Below are positions 43,901 through 53,806 of a DNA stretch of 64,000 nucleotides, in pieces. This DNA is from an uncultured Clostridia bacterium (GTDB taxonomy: Bacteria > Bacillota_A > Clostridia > TANB77 > CAG-508). The first letter of the stretch is position 1; each line of letters opens with the position of its first letter. The notes beneath the pieces were generated by a model. That model saw only the letters and a list, made by a program, of their open reading frames with translations, had not been told where the DNA came from and did not search any database. The DNA lies in NCBI GenBank assembly GCA_947625985.1, contig CANQQF010000001.1:52408-116407 (forward strand), given 5' to 3'. The position numbers and the translations under genes were made by a program.

Positions 43901-44973
43901 TTGTAGGTTTTCCATAATCCATTGCAGAACGGTCTATTGTGCTTGTATTTGATGATATTTGGTATAAACTAAATATTAAGTTTGCTAATATTTTTTGTTC
44001 ATCATCTGTTGCTTGTCCATTACTATGACCTGTTTGAATCATAGATACATTATCTTCAGTAATTAAATAAAAGTTATAATTAGCATCAAGCGGATGACTT
44101 GTAAACCTAAGCCATACATTACCTTCATATCCTGGATTTATTATTTGCCCCCATGTATGAGTAGTTGGTATATCTAATTTTGTATCTATCTCTCCTATTG
44201 GCCATGGATATGTTGTAAATAATCCATTTTTTTACTATCTGAACTTGATTTCCTCCATAATATAATTGATTACCTTGTGTTGAACCAAAACTCAATGCAT
44301 CAAAATATTTATCTGCTAATTTATCAAAATTCACTTGACCTTTTTTTCGTGAACCACTAGATGTTTCACGTGAATCAGTTGAAAAGTATGAGTTATTGTA
44401 AATTGTATCATGTCCAAATATACAACCATAACCTTCACCTATAAATTGATCCACAACATTATATGAACTGGAACTTAGATCAAAACAAGAATTTCTATCC
44501 CATGTTCCAAAAAATATTATATCGTGATTCCATGAACCTTTAGAATCTTTGTACAAATATGCTGAAGGATTTGTATTAAAATTTGTCATACTAACTTCTG
44601 AAACTTTTATTATTCCTTTTCCATATCCATTTGTATTCATCCATGTATTTAATTGACCTTGACCTTGAGATACATCTGGATAGACTTGTAGCACTCTAAC
44701 ATCTTTTACAACTGAATAATCCATTAAAGATATACTTTTCCATGAGTTTTCTGCTCCACCATTAGTTGATTGATAACCTTTAAAAATTACATTTTCTTCT
44801 GTATATGTACTCCAATCAAGGTTAACAGCCTCACGATTAGAGTTCTCAGTTGGTAGTGGTGTTAATTTCAATTCAAAAGTAGTATCAGCTAATGTGTATC
44901 CAATAATTATTAATACTACAAGTATAAAACAAATACTTAGAATAATAAGTTTTACTGCTTTTTTTCTGTCCAT
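37989..44973 (-). CDS. Giant secreted protein with DUF5057, YDG and CxxC modules (about 2327 aa), one frameshift at 44227-44233
   Basis: Two open frames join when one base is removed from an A7 run (plus-strand T7, 44227-44233). The bridge then reads KKNGLFTTYPWPIGE, continuous with the DUF5057-like N-terminal domain (about 30-340: VLQVYPD, FFGTWD, FGHDT, MIQTGHSNGQATDDEQK). Ig-like modules follow, then CDKNLEHP...CPICDLI (about 650-675), two YDG-type modules (about 744-924), three VxRY/FEGW repeats, an InlB B-repeat-like module (about 1437-1527, FTGWSD and IYAVWEA) and a YWLSSP/ALRPVIRL domain like that of DUF6273 proteins (about 1600-1784). C-terminal Ig-like modules each contain CPxC pairs (CPHC, CQIC, CPHC, CPKC). 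A signal segment lies at 8-28 and there is no C-terminal anchor. The anchor gene follows 82 bp later. Domain names are by-eye recognition. Confidence 0.82.
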
Positions 44974-45008
44974 AAATTCCCTTTCTTTAACATAATTTTT
45001 CTAATTAA

Positions 45009-45037
45009 ATATTACCTTCTTTATAATATAGTGTCAA
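45009..45037 (-). promoter_or_regulatory. SigA promoter of the 2327-residue giant
   Basis: TTGACA (45032-45037), a 17-bp spacer and TAATAT (45009-45014) on the minus strand. Two TCCGTA motifs lie upstream (about 45061 and 45079). A third, inverted copy (TTCCGTAGG on the plus strand, about 45191) makes an inverted pair with the 45079 copy, about 110 bp apart. Confidence 0.7.
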
Positions 45038-45233
45038 TATGGCTATTTTTCATGTTTTTTTACGGACTTTTGCTTTACTACGGAAATAGTTTTAACGATT
45101 TTTTTATTTAAAATATTACAAATATTAAGATATTAAGATTTTAAAAAAAATTCAAGACATTTTTCTTTGTTTTTCTCTATTTCCTTTATTTCCGTAGGAA
45201 TTGAAAGCTTTGTTATATATTTTTACACAAAAA

Positions 45234-45272
45234 AAAAAGAAGGTTCAATCTTTAACGATAAACCTTCTTTTT
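45234..45272 (-). terminator. Rho-independent terminator of the str operon (after tuf)
   Basis: On the minus strand, AAGAAGGTT pairs with AACCTTCTT and is followed by a T10 tract, just past the tuf stop. Confidence 0.9.
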
Positions 45273-45281
45273 CTATTTTTA

Positions 45282-46484
<1,203 letters not shown>

Positions 46485-46572
46485 TTTTGTTTTCCTCCTT
46501 ATTAAGTTAGCCTGTGGCTACTTTTTTATATATTTTTTTAAATTTAATGACTTAAATTAATTGCACTTGTAT

Positions 46573-46600
46573 TCTATAACATTTCTATTAAAAAAGTCAA
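46573..46600 (-). promoter_or_regulatory. Probable internal promoter for tuf
   Basis: TTGACT (46595-46600), a 16-bp spacer and TATAGA (46573-46578), starting 5 bases after the fusA stop. A small TAGCC/GGCTA hairpin lies in the leader (46507-46519). Confidence 0.5.
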
Positions 46601-46604
46601 GTGT

Positions 46605-48689
46605 CTAATCTTCTTTTTTACCTCTTGTTGCAACAATTTGTTCTAATACTGATTTTGGAACTTCTTCATAGAATGCTGGTTCCATAGAATAAGTACCTCT
46701 ACCTTGTGTTTTAGAACGTAGGTCTGTTGCATAACCAAACATTTCAGAAAGTGGAATATATGATTTGATTTCTTGCATTCCATCAACATTTTCCATTCCT
46801 TCCATTCTTCCTCTTCTTGCGTTAACATCACCTATAACGTCTCCCATGTATTCTTCTGGAACTGTGATATCAACTCTCATGATAGGCTCTAAGATTACTG
46901 ATTTAGCTTTTTTACATCCTTCTTTGAATGCCATTGAAGCTGCAATCTTGAATGCCATTTCTGAAGAGTCTACTTCATGGTATGATCCATCAACTAATGT
47001 AACTTTGAAATCGATAACTGGATAACCAGCTAATACACCGCTTTCAGCAGCTTCTCTCATTCCTTGTTCAATTGGTTTGATGTATTCTTTTGGAACAGCT
47101 CCTCCAACGATTTTACTTTCAAATTGGATTCCTGATCCTGGCTCTAATGGTTCCATTTCAAACCATACATCACCATATTGTCCTTTACCACCTGATTGAC
47201 GGATGAATTTACCTTGAACTTTAACTGCATTTCTAATTGTTTCTTTGTAAGCAACTTGTGGTTTACCTACATTACATTCAACTTTAAATTCTCTTTTTAA
47301 TCTATCAACGATGATATCTAAGTGTAATTCACCCATACCAGCGATAATTGTTTGTCCTGTTTCATGGTTTGTATAAGCTTTGAATGTTGGGTCTTCTTCA
47401 GCTAATTTTCCTAAAGCAATTCCCATTTTTTCTTGAGCTACTTTATCTTTTGGCTCAATAGCAATATCTATAACTGGCTCTGGGAATTCCATTGATTCTA
47501 GTATAACTGGATGATCTATATCACATAGTGTATCACCTGTTCCAACTTCTTTTAATCCTACTGCTGCAACGATATCTCCTGTATAAACTTTGTCAATATC
47601 TTCTCTGTGATTAGAGTGCATTTGTAGAATTCTTCCGATTCTTTCTTTTTTGTCCTTAGTAGCATTTAATACTGTAGATCCTGAATCTAATGTTCCTGAA
47701 TAAACTCTCATGAAACATAATTTTCCTACAAATGGATCTGTTGCAATTTTAAATGCTAATGCTGCAAATGGTTCTGAGTCTGATGCATGTCTTTCAACTT
47801 CATTTCCTTCATCATCAACACCTTTTATACTTGGTACATCTAATGGTGATGGCATATAATCAACTATTGCATTTAATAATTCTTGTACACCTTTATTTTT
47901 GTAAGAAGATCCACATGTTACTGTTACAATTTTGTTAGCAATTGTTCCTACACGTAAACCATGTTTGATTTCTTCCTCTGTTAAAGCTTCACCCTCAAGA
48001 TATTTCATCATTAATTCTTCATCTTGTTCTGCAACAGCTTCTACCATTTTTTCTCTGTATTCTTCTGCTTGTGCTCTTAAATCTTCTGGTATTTCTGTTT
48101 CTTCAATTTCTTTTCCTAAATCATCTTTATGGATGTATGCCTTCATTTTTATTAAGTCAACAATTCCTTTGAATTGATCTTCAGCACCAATTGGTAATTG
48201 GATTGGAACTGCATTTGCACGTAATCTTGTTTTTAGTTGTTCTACACATAAAAAGAAATCAGCTCCTGTAATATCCATTTTATTTACATATACCATTCTT
48301 GGTACTTCATATTTATCGGCTTGTCTCCATACTGTTTCTGTTTGTGGTTGAACTCCACCTTTTGCTGCTAATATTGCTACTGATCCATCTAATACTTTTA
48401 GTGATCTTTGAACTTCTACTGTAAAATCAACGTGACCTGGTGTATCAATAATATTAATTCTATTATTGTTCCAGAAACATGTTGTAGCAGCTGAAGTGAT
48501 TGTTATACCTCTTTCTTGCTCTTGTTCCATCCAGTCCATAGTAGCAGCTCCTTCATGAACTTCTCCTATTTTATGAGTCTTTCCTGTATAGAACAAAATT
48601 CTTTCAGTTGTTGTTGTTTTTCCGGCATCAATGTGTGCCATTATTCCTATATTTCTTGTTCTTTCTAGTGGGTATGCTCTTCCTGCCAT
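46605..48689 (-). CDS. fusA: Elongation factor G
   Basis: A 694-residue translocation GTPase. AHIDAGKTT is the P-loop, [11 protein letters not shown] is switch I, DTPGHVDF is G3 and NKMD is G4. Domains II-V follow at normal length, with the conserved [13 protein letters not shown] segment of domain IV. It lies 19 bp after rpsG in the str operon, with a GGGAGG-type ribosome-binding site. Nothing unusual was seen. Confidence 0.98.
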   Translation of the reverse strand: MAGRAYPLERTRNIGIMAHIDAGKTTTTERILFYTGKTHKIGEVHEGAATMDWMEQEQERGITITSAATTCFWNNNRINIIDTPGHVDFTVEVQRSLKVLDGSVAILAAKGGVQPQTETVWRQADKYEVPRMVYVNKMDITGADFFLCVEQLKTRLRANAVPIQLPIGAEDQFKGIVDLIKMKAYIHKDDLGKEIEETEIPEDLRAQAEEYREKMVEAVAEQDEELMMKYLEGEALTEEEIKHGLRVGTIANKIVTVTCGSSYKNKGVQELLNAIVDYMPSPLDVPSIKGVDDEGNEVERHASDSEPFAALAFKIATDPFVGKLCFMRVYSGTLDSGSTVLNATKDKKERIGRILQMHSNHREDIDKVYTGDIVAAVGLKEVGTGDTLCDIDHPVILESMEFPEPVIDIAIEPKDKVAQEKMGIALGKLAEEDPTFKAYTNHETGQTIIAGMGELHLDIIVDRLKREFKVECNVGKPQVAYKETIRNAVKVQGKFIRQSGGKGQYGDVWFEMEPLEPGSGIQFESKIVGGAVPKEYIKPIEQGMREAAESGVLAGYPVIDFKVTLVDGSYHEVDSSEMAFKIAASMAFKEGCKKAKSVILEPIMRVDITVPEEYMGDVIGDVNARRGRMEGMENVDGMQEIKSYIPLSEMFGYATDLRSKTQGRGTYSMEPAFYEEVPKSVLEQIVATRGKKED

Positions 48690-48708
48690 TTTCTATATTT
48701 CCTCCCTT

Positions 48709-49179
48709 CTACCATTTGTAATGAGCGAAAGCTTTATTAGCTTCTGCCATTTTATGCATATCTTCTTTTTTCTTGAATGCTCCACCATTTCCAGCTACTG
48801 CATCCATAATTTCTCCAGCTAATTTTTCTGCCATTGTTTTTTCATGTCTATTTCTAGCATAAGCTACTAACCATCTTAATCCTAATGTTTGTCTTCTTTC
48901 AGGTCTAATCTCTAATGGAACTTGGTAAGTTGCTCCACCTACTCTTCTTGCTTTTACTTCAAGTACTGGCATTACATTTTCTAAAGCTGCTTCAAATACT
49001 TCTAAAGGATTTTTTCCTTCTTTTTCTTTTATGATGTCAAATGCATCATAAACTATTTTTTGAGCTATAGCTTTTTTTCCATCTAACATTACATTGTTTA
49101 TTAATTTTGTTACAACTTTGCTATTGTAGATTGGATCTGCTAATACTTCTCTTTTTGCTATATATCCTCTTCTTGGCAC
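48709..49179 (-). CDS. rpsG: 30S ribosomal protein S7
   Basis: A 156-residue primary 16S rRNA-binding protein of the small-subunit head. [16 protein letters not shown] and the [13 protein letters not shown] loop are diagnostic, and length is normal. In other bacteria S7 also represses its operon by binding the mRNA near its own start. Here the region just upstream is an unusual 280-bp gap full of inverted repeats. It is followed closely by fusA. Confidence 0.98.
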   Translation of the reverse strand: MPRRGYIAKREVLADPIYNSKVVTKLINNVMLDGKKAIAQKIVYDAFDIIKEKEGKNPLEVFEAALENVMPVLEVKARRVGGATYQVPLEIRPERRQTLGLRWLVAYARNRHEKTMAEKLAGEIMDAVAGNGGAFKKKEDMHKMAEANKAFAHYKW

Positions 49180-49204
49180 TATTCTTCCCTCCTTATTTAA
49201 TATT

Positions 49205-49309
49205 AATACTTAATTTAAGTATTTAGGTACTCTGGAAAGCTTTACTTTCCCGTATAGTGCTTATCTATTCTAAATTTAAGTACCTTAAATCGTAGAATTA
49301 CAAGCACTA
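49205..49309. repeat. Cluster of short palindromes upstream of rpsG
   Basis: Three inverted repeats lie in tandem: AATACTTAA/TTAAGTATT (49205-49223), GGAAAG/CTTTCC (49234-49250) and TAGTGCTT/AAGCACTA (49255-49309). Together with the longer hairpin at 49334-49454 they fill the rpsL-rpsG gap. Confidence 0.7.
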
Positions 49310-49333
49310 AATTTATTTTGATTCATTTTTTTA

Positions 49334-49454
49334 AATGAATTCAAAATGGTAAGATACGGATTTTTGTTGGTTAACCTAGGACGAAGTCGTACGTCGGTAC
49401 GTCGATATCTAGGATAGCCGGCGAAAATTCGTAGATTGCCGTTTTCAATTCATT
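49334..49454. repeat. 121-bp long imperfect palindrome between rpsL and rpsG
   Basis: Arms begin AATGAATTCAAAATGG (49334) and end as the near reverse complement of AATGAATTGAAAACGG (49454). Further pairing runs inward through GGATTTTTG and CCTAG segments to a central, GC-richer ACGTCGGTACGTCG. Composition differs from the flanks. It looks like a miniature palindromic mobile element or a large mRNA hairpin, and encodes no protein I recognise. Confidence 0.75.
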
Positions 49455-49459
49455 TTAGA

Positions 49460-49873
49460 TTATTTTTTAGGCTTCTTAGCCCCGTACTTAGAACGTGCTT
49501 GCATTCTGTCTTTAACTCCTGCTGTATCAAGTGTTCCTCTAATTATGTGGTATCTAACTCCTGGAAGGTCTTTTACTCTTCCCCCTCTAATTAGTACAAC
49601 ACTGTGTTCTTGTAAGTTATGTCCTATACCTGGGATATAAGATGTAACTTCATAACCATTTGAAAGTCTAACTCTGGCAACTTTTCTCAAAGCTGAATTT
49701 GGCTTCTTAGGTGTTACTGTTTTAACTACTGTACAAACACCTCTTTTTTGTGGTGATCTGTCATTAGTTAATCTTTTATTTTTTGAGTTCCACCCATGTT
49801 GTAAAGCTGGTGAGTTTGATTTTGTTGCTCCAGTTTTTCTTCCTTTTCTTACTAATTGATTGATTGTTGGCAC
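49460..49873 (-). CDS. rpsL: 30S ribosomal protein S12
   Basis: A 137-residue decoding-site protein. [30 protein letters not shown] and the [10 protein letters not shown] segment are diagnostic. The Lys in TPKKPNS is unmutated, so a streptomycin-sensitive allele is expected. The start codon is GTG, with AGGAGGTG 8-9 bases upstream. It is the first gene of the str operon, with its promoter at 49966-49994 and a leader hairpin. Confidence 0.98.
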   Translation of the reverse strand: MPTINQLVRKGRKTGATKSNSPALQHGWNSKNKRLTNDRSPQKRGVCTVVKTVTPKKPNSALRKVARVRLSNGYEVTSYIPGIGHNLQEHSVVLIRGGRVKDLPGVRYHIIRGTLDTAGVKDRMQARSKYGAKKPKK

Positions 49874-49917
49874 TTAAATTTCACCTCCTATTTTTTATTT
49901 TGTTACAAACGTAATAA

Positions 49918-49962
49918 AACCGTTACGGAAATATACATTTAGAGTATTTTACCATAACGGTT
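49918..49962 (-). promoter_or_regulatory. Leader hairpin in the rpsL 5' UTR
   Basis: On the minus strand, AACCGTTATGG pairs with CCGTAACGGTT (10 of 11 pairs Watson-Crick, one wobble) around a 23-base loop, starting near the expected transcript 5' end. It is a candidate for autoregulation or mRNA stability. Confidence 0.55.
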
Positions 49963-49965
49963 TAT

Positions 49966-49994
49966 ATTGTATCATTTTTATTATAATAAGTCAA
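49966..49994 (-). promoter_or_regulatory. SigA promoter of the str operon
   Basis: TTGACT (49989-49994), a 17-bp spacer ending in TGA (extended -10) and TACAAT (49966-49971) on the minus strand. Confidence 0.8.
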
Positions 49995-50052
49995 GGCTTA
50001 ATATTTTTTATAACTTATATTTTTATAATCTTACTGTTTAAAATATGTAATA

Positions 50053-50343
50053 TTATTTTTTTATTTTTCCTATTTGTTCTAATAAATTATCAACTGTCAC
50101 TCTTCCTGTTTGGATTGCCATTAACTCTTCAAGGAGTTTTGAACCTGAATCTACAGGTGAAAATATATTTTCTTTTTCTTTTTCTAAAAATAATATTTTT
50201 ATTTCTTCAGATATATCTGAATTTATGACATATAAGTATATTTTTCCATTATATTCAAATTGGTCAACTACATAAAATTCAACATCTTCATATTCTATAA
50301 ATTTACCTTTCCAATCAATTATCAAACTATCTCTTAATCCCAT
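50053..50343 (-). CDS. Small DUF1292-like protein
   Basis: A 96-residue acidic cytoplasmic protein. The segment FYVVDQFEYNGKIYLYVI resembles the DUF1292 pattern (a target-value strand, then NGKxYxYL), but the match is by eye. It has no signal or membrane segment. AAGGAGGG lies 8 bases before the ATG. It begins 38 bp after the 987-residue repeat protein and is probably cotranscribed with it. Function unknown. Confidence 0.7.
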   Translation of the reverse strand: MGLRDSLIIDWKGKFIEYEDVEFYVVDQFEYNGKIYLYVINSDISEEIKILFLEKEKENIFSPVDSGSKLLEELMAIQTGRVTVDNLLEQIGKIKK

Positions 50344-50381
50344 AACTTATTCCCTCCTTACTATTTCCTCTTTTGCATTAC

Positions 50382-53345
50382 TTAACGTTGATTATCATTT
50401 TCTTTTAGGTTAGTATTTTTATTAAGGTTTGCTTGTCTTCTATTATTAAAGAAAGTTCCTATTGTAGCAAATCCAGACATTATTGGTCCTAAAAGACTAT
50501 TTTTTTCTGGCTCTCCAATATCTGCAAAGCCTTTTGCTTTAGAACACATTTCTGCTGCCATTTTATTAACAAACATTTGTGCATCCATTCCTTTTTGTGC
50601 ATCTGTAGCAAAAAGTTGTTGCATACCATGTGGCATTCCTGCTCCACCTTCACCTACGTGTTGTGCTACATTTTTTGCTAAATCTTGAGGTGACATTTGT
50701 GAAAGAATTTCATTTTTTAAATCAAATCCTAATTGTGCTGCACGCTGTGGATCTGTATCTGCTAATTTACTAAGTGAGCTGATTTTTCCTGCTACTTGTG
50801 GTCCAAATTTTTCAATCATATTATGCCATTGTCCATCAGCTGTTTTGTATGATGTTGATGAAATATCCCATTTATTTCCTTCAAGATTTATATATTCATT
50901 TGATCCATTTACCATATTCATATCATTTATTGCACTATATACAACATTTTTAGCTTCCTCTGGAGATAAGTCTTTTGCAAATCGGCTAATAGATTGATAC
51001 AATTGATTCATCAAATCTCTGTCTTTTAATATTGTCATTGCAGATTTGATAGCTCCAAAAGCTCCAAGTACTGCATAAAAATATGTAGCTGGTCTATTTT
51101 CGACCCTATCACTTACATCTGTAACTATTCCTTTTTTGTTAAATGCACCACTTTCATATCTGATAATTCCAAAAGCTTTTCCTTCCTTGCTTTGACTTCC
51201 CATATATTTTTCCATTTCTCTGTTATGTTTTGCAACTTTCCATTCATCATTATCTCTTTTTCCTTCAAGTACTCCTATTTCCATATCAGCAAGTTCATTT
51301 ACTTCTTTTTTATTATCAATTTGTCTACGTCCAAAATATGCATAGTTATCTCTTTTTCTGAAGCTTCTATATTCAAGACCTGATTTTAAGTTATGCATAT
51401 TGTCACTCATTTTTTTGGTCTCTTGTAAAATTCCGTTTTCTTCAATTCCAATTCCTTTTTTATCTGCTAATTTCATTCCCATCTTCTTATAATAATCAAC
51501 TTGTTCTTTTGAAGCATGTCCACCTTGCTCAAGATCTTCAACTTTTTTACTAATCATGTCAAATTTTGGATCTATATCATTTTCAATTTCTTCAGTATTT
51601 TCTTTTTTTATTTTACCATATTTTTTCTCATGTACTTTAACTAAAGAATCTAAAAATGGCATTGGTACTTTTAACTCTACTATCTTATCAGGTGTTAAAT
51701 ATTCTGTTAATAAGTTATAATCTTCTTCTGATAAGTTATTTATATTTTCGCTTGTTTCTTTTCTATACTTTTTACTTCCTATAGCTTTTCCTATTCCTCT
51801 TACAACCATACCTATTACAGGTAGCTCTGAAAGTCTACCATATCCTATTCTATTAGTTTTAGTTAATTCTGGTCCTATATTTAATAAATTTCTATAAACT
51901 TGAAGTCCACTATTAACAGGAAGCTTACTATTATCTGGTTTATCTATTGGTTTTCTTTCAGTTGGTTCCTTTCCAGTTGGTTTATCTATTGGTTTTCTTT
52001 CATCTGGTTCATCTATTGGTTCCCTTCCAGTTGGTTTATCTATTGGTTTTCTTTCATCTGGTTCATCTATTACTGGTTCTGTTATTGGTTTTCTTTCATC
52101 TGGTTCATCTATTACTGGTCCTGTTATTGGTTTTCTTTCATCTGGTTCATCTATTACTGGTCCTTTTATTGGTCCTCTTCCAATTGCATCTCCTCTTGCA
52201 ATTGGTTCTTCTATTTGCTCTCTTTCATCTGTTTCAATTTGTCTTCTATTAAGCGTAAACACTTTTGGATCGTCTTTATCTACTTCCCATTCAAATTCAC
52301 TTATTTCTTCTATATCTTCTTCATTCTCTTCAACTATCTCTGCTTCTTCTATTTCGTTTTCATTTTCATTTTCTTTAGCTTGTTTTTCCTCTAAAAGTTG
52401 TTTTAATTTTTCTTGATTTTCAACTATTTGTCTTTCAATATCATCATGAGATTGCCAATCTTGTTCTTCAGCTGCTACTTCACTTTGTGCTTTAAGGTTT
52501 TCAATTGTTTCTTTTAGATGATCTTCTTCTGATATTTTTTCCTCAGGCTCTTTAGCTTGCTTCTCCTCTAAAAGTTGTTTTAATTTTTCTTGATTTTCAA
52601 CTATTTGTCTTTCAATATCATCATGAGATTGCCAATCTTGTTCTTCAGCTGCTACTTCACTTTGTGCTTTAAGGTTTTCAATTGTTTCTTTTAGATGATC
52701 TTCTTCTGATATTTTTTCCTCAGGCTCTTTAGGATTATTCTCATTATTTTCTCTATTTTCTATTTTTGAAATATCATCTTTAAATTTATCTATATTTAAT
52801 TTATTTATAATTCCTTTTATTTTCTCTGTTTTTTCTTTTGAATATCCCTTTTCTTCCTCTTGTTTTAAAAGCTCTTCTAATTTCTTTTGATTTTCAGTTA
52901 TTTGTCTTTCAATATCATCATAAGATTGCCAATCTTGTTCTTCAGCAGCTACTTCACTTTGTGCTTTAAGGTTTTCAATTGTTTCTTTTAGATGATCTTC
53001 CTCTGTTTTTCCATTATTATCAGATATATCTTTTAACATTTTCTCATATTCAGTTCTTTTTCTTTCTATGTCATCAAAAGATTGCCAATCTTGCTCCTCA
53101 GCTGCTACTTCACTTTGCGCTTTAAGGCTTTCGATTGTTTCTTTTAAATGCTCTTCCTCTGTTTTTCCATTATTATCTGATATATCTTTTAACATTTGCT
53201 CATATTCAGTTCTGTTTCTCTCTATATCATCAAAAGATTGCCAATCTTGCTCTTCAGCAGCTACTTCACTTTGTGCTTTAAGATTTTCGATTGTCTTTTC
53301 AAGATATTCTTTTAGCTCTCTCTCTAAATTTTCCATCTCTTCCAT
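50382..53345 (-). CDS. 987-residue repeat protein with five UVR-motif-like modules
   Basis: A cytoplasmic-looking protein with no signal or membrane segment. Five near-identical modules start at about residues 22, 74, 126, 225 and 284, with core LKAQSEVAAEEQDWQS then DDIER. The pattern AAEEQDWxxxDDIERQI resembles the UVR helical motif of UvrB/UvrC and McsA-type proteins (AAxxxDFxxAAxxRDxI). Modules 4 and 5 are repeated almost exactly at DNA level (177 bp). An acidic stretch (about 330-365) and a Pro-rich array (about 400-490, DEPDERKPI units) lead to a helical C-terminal region (about 500-985) that I do not recognise. AGGAGG-type ribosome-binding site present. It forms a unit with the DUF1292-like gene. 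Function unknown; a scaffold role is only a guess. Confidence 0.75.
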   Translation of the reverse strand: MEEMENLERELKEYLEKTIENLKAQSEVAAEEQDWQSFDDIERNRTEYEQMLKDISDNNGKTEEEHLKETIESLKAQSEVAAEEQDWQSFDDIERKRTEYEKMLKDISDNNGKTEEDHLKETIENLKAQSEVAAEEQDWQSYDDIERQITENQKKLEELLKQEEEKGYSKEKTEKIKGIINKLNIDKFKDDISKIENRENNENNPKEPEEKISEEDHLKETIENLKAQSEVAAEEQDWQSHDDIERQIVENQEKLKQLLEEKQAKEPEEKISEEDHLKETIENLKAQSEVAAEEQDWQSHDDIERQIVENQEKLKQLLEEKQAKENENENEIEEAEIVEENEEDIEEISEFEWEVDKDDPKVFTLNRRQIETDEREQIEEPIARGDAIGRGPIKGPVIDEPDERKPITGPVIDEPDERKPITEPVIDEPDERKPIDKPTGREPIDEPDERKPIDKPTGKEPTERKPIDKPDNSKLPVNSGLQVYRNLLNIGPELTKTNRIGYGRLSELPVIGMVVRGIGKAIGSKKYRKETSENINNLSEEDYNLLTEYLTPDKIVELKVPMPFLDSLVKVHEKKYGKIKKENTEEIENDIDPKFDMISKKVEDLEQGGHASKEQVDYYKKMGMKLADKKGIGIEENGILQETKKMSDNMHNLKSGLEYRSFRKRDNYAYFGRRQIDNKKEVNELADMEIGVLEGKRDNDEWKVAKHNREMEKYMGSQSKEGKAFGIIRYESGAFNKKGIVTDVSDRVENRPATYFYAVLGAFGAIKSAMTILKDRDLMNQLYQSISRFAKDLSPEEAKNVVYSAINDMNMVNGSNEYINLEGNKWDISSTSYKTADGQWHNMIEKFGPQVAGKISSLSKLADTDPQRAAQLGFDLKNEILSQMSPQDLAKNVAQHVGEGGAGMPHGMQQLFATDAQKGMDAQMFVNKMAAEMCSKAKGFADIGEPEKNSLLGPIMSGFATIGTFFNNRRQANLNKNTNLKENDNQR
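52380..52730. repeat. 177-bp tandem repeat in the UVR-like protein gene
   Basis: Two adjacent almost identical 177-bp units (59 codons each) encode modules 4 and 5. More divergent copies lie at about 52870-53290. Confidence 0.85.
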
Positions 53346-53389
53346 AATAGTATTCCTCCATATTATTTTTCATACGAATATATCTATAC

Positions 53390-53416
53390 ATTATATTATT
53401 TTCTTTCGTTTTTCAA
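53390..53416 (-). promoter_or_regulatory. Probable promoter of the UVR-like repeat gene
   Basis: TTGAAA (53411-53416), a 15-bp spacer and TATAAT (53390-53395); a TAATGT two bases further gives 17 bp. The remaining gap to 53585 shows nothing else recognisable. Confidence 0.45.
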
Positions 53417-53584
53417 TATCTTTCGCCAATTTACTTAAAATGTTATATATTAGTAATAATTGTAATAATATAACATCTTTTATTTTCCTTTAGGGAAGGT
53501 TGTTTCGTAGCTTTTTATTGTTGTATTTTTCCAAACCTTTGTTTTTGTTGCTCTTTTAAATAAAATTTAGTTAGCTGTGGAAAA

Positions 53585-53614
53585 AAGAACCCTCATTTTT
53601 CAATGAGAGTCCTT
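53585..53614. terminator. Bidirectional Rho-independent terminator
   Basis: AGAACCCTCATT and AATGAGAGTCCTT form a stem with A/T tracts on both sides. It overlaps the 3' end of the 41-residue ORF and probably ends the trmFO transcript. Confidence 0.75.
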
Positions 53615-53718
53615 TTTTTGTATAATCCTTTAGCCAATTTTTTAGCTTTCTCTAATTTTTCTTTCTTAATTTCTTTCATTAATTTTTTATCAAATTCCTT
53701 TTCATATTCTTTATTCAT
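53593..53718 (-). CDS. Small Lys-rich ORF (41 aa)
   Basis: MNKEYEKEFDKK... then an amphipathic helix-like, Lys/Glu-rich peptide ending RTLIEK. AAGGA lies 7 bases before the ATG. The stop codon falls within the terminator hairpin, a common arrangement for true terminal genes. It is 88 bp downstream of trmFO. No homologue is recognised; coding status rests on the ribosome-binding site and placement only. Confidence 0.45.
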   Translation of the reverse strand: MNKEYEKEFDKKLMKEIKKEKLEKAKKLAKGLYKKRTLIEK

Positions 53719-53806
53719 ATTTTATCCTTCTTTCTTAAAAAATTTTATAAAATTTTCTAAGTCTTGCGTTATATTTTCATTATATCATAAAATAACTTTT
53801 TTTCAA

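Noticed and set aside
44125..44300. Programmed -1 ribosomal frameshift at the A7 run
   Set aside because: The -1 frame reaches a stop after about 10 codons. The downstream ORF is reached only by +1 or by losing one base, for which no typical signal is seen.
44974..45230. c-di-GMP riboswitch upstream of surface genes
   Set aside because: Clostridial adhesins often have one, but I see neither the GEMM-type conserved core nor its helices in any of the five leaders.
49197..49459. A structural RNA gene between rpsL and rpsG
   Set aside because: There is strong pairing, but no promoter or terminator of its own and no recognised RNA family; a palindromic insertion or leader structure is the simpler reading.
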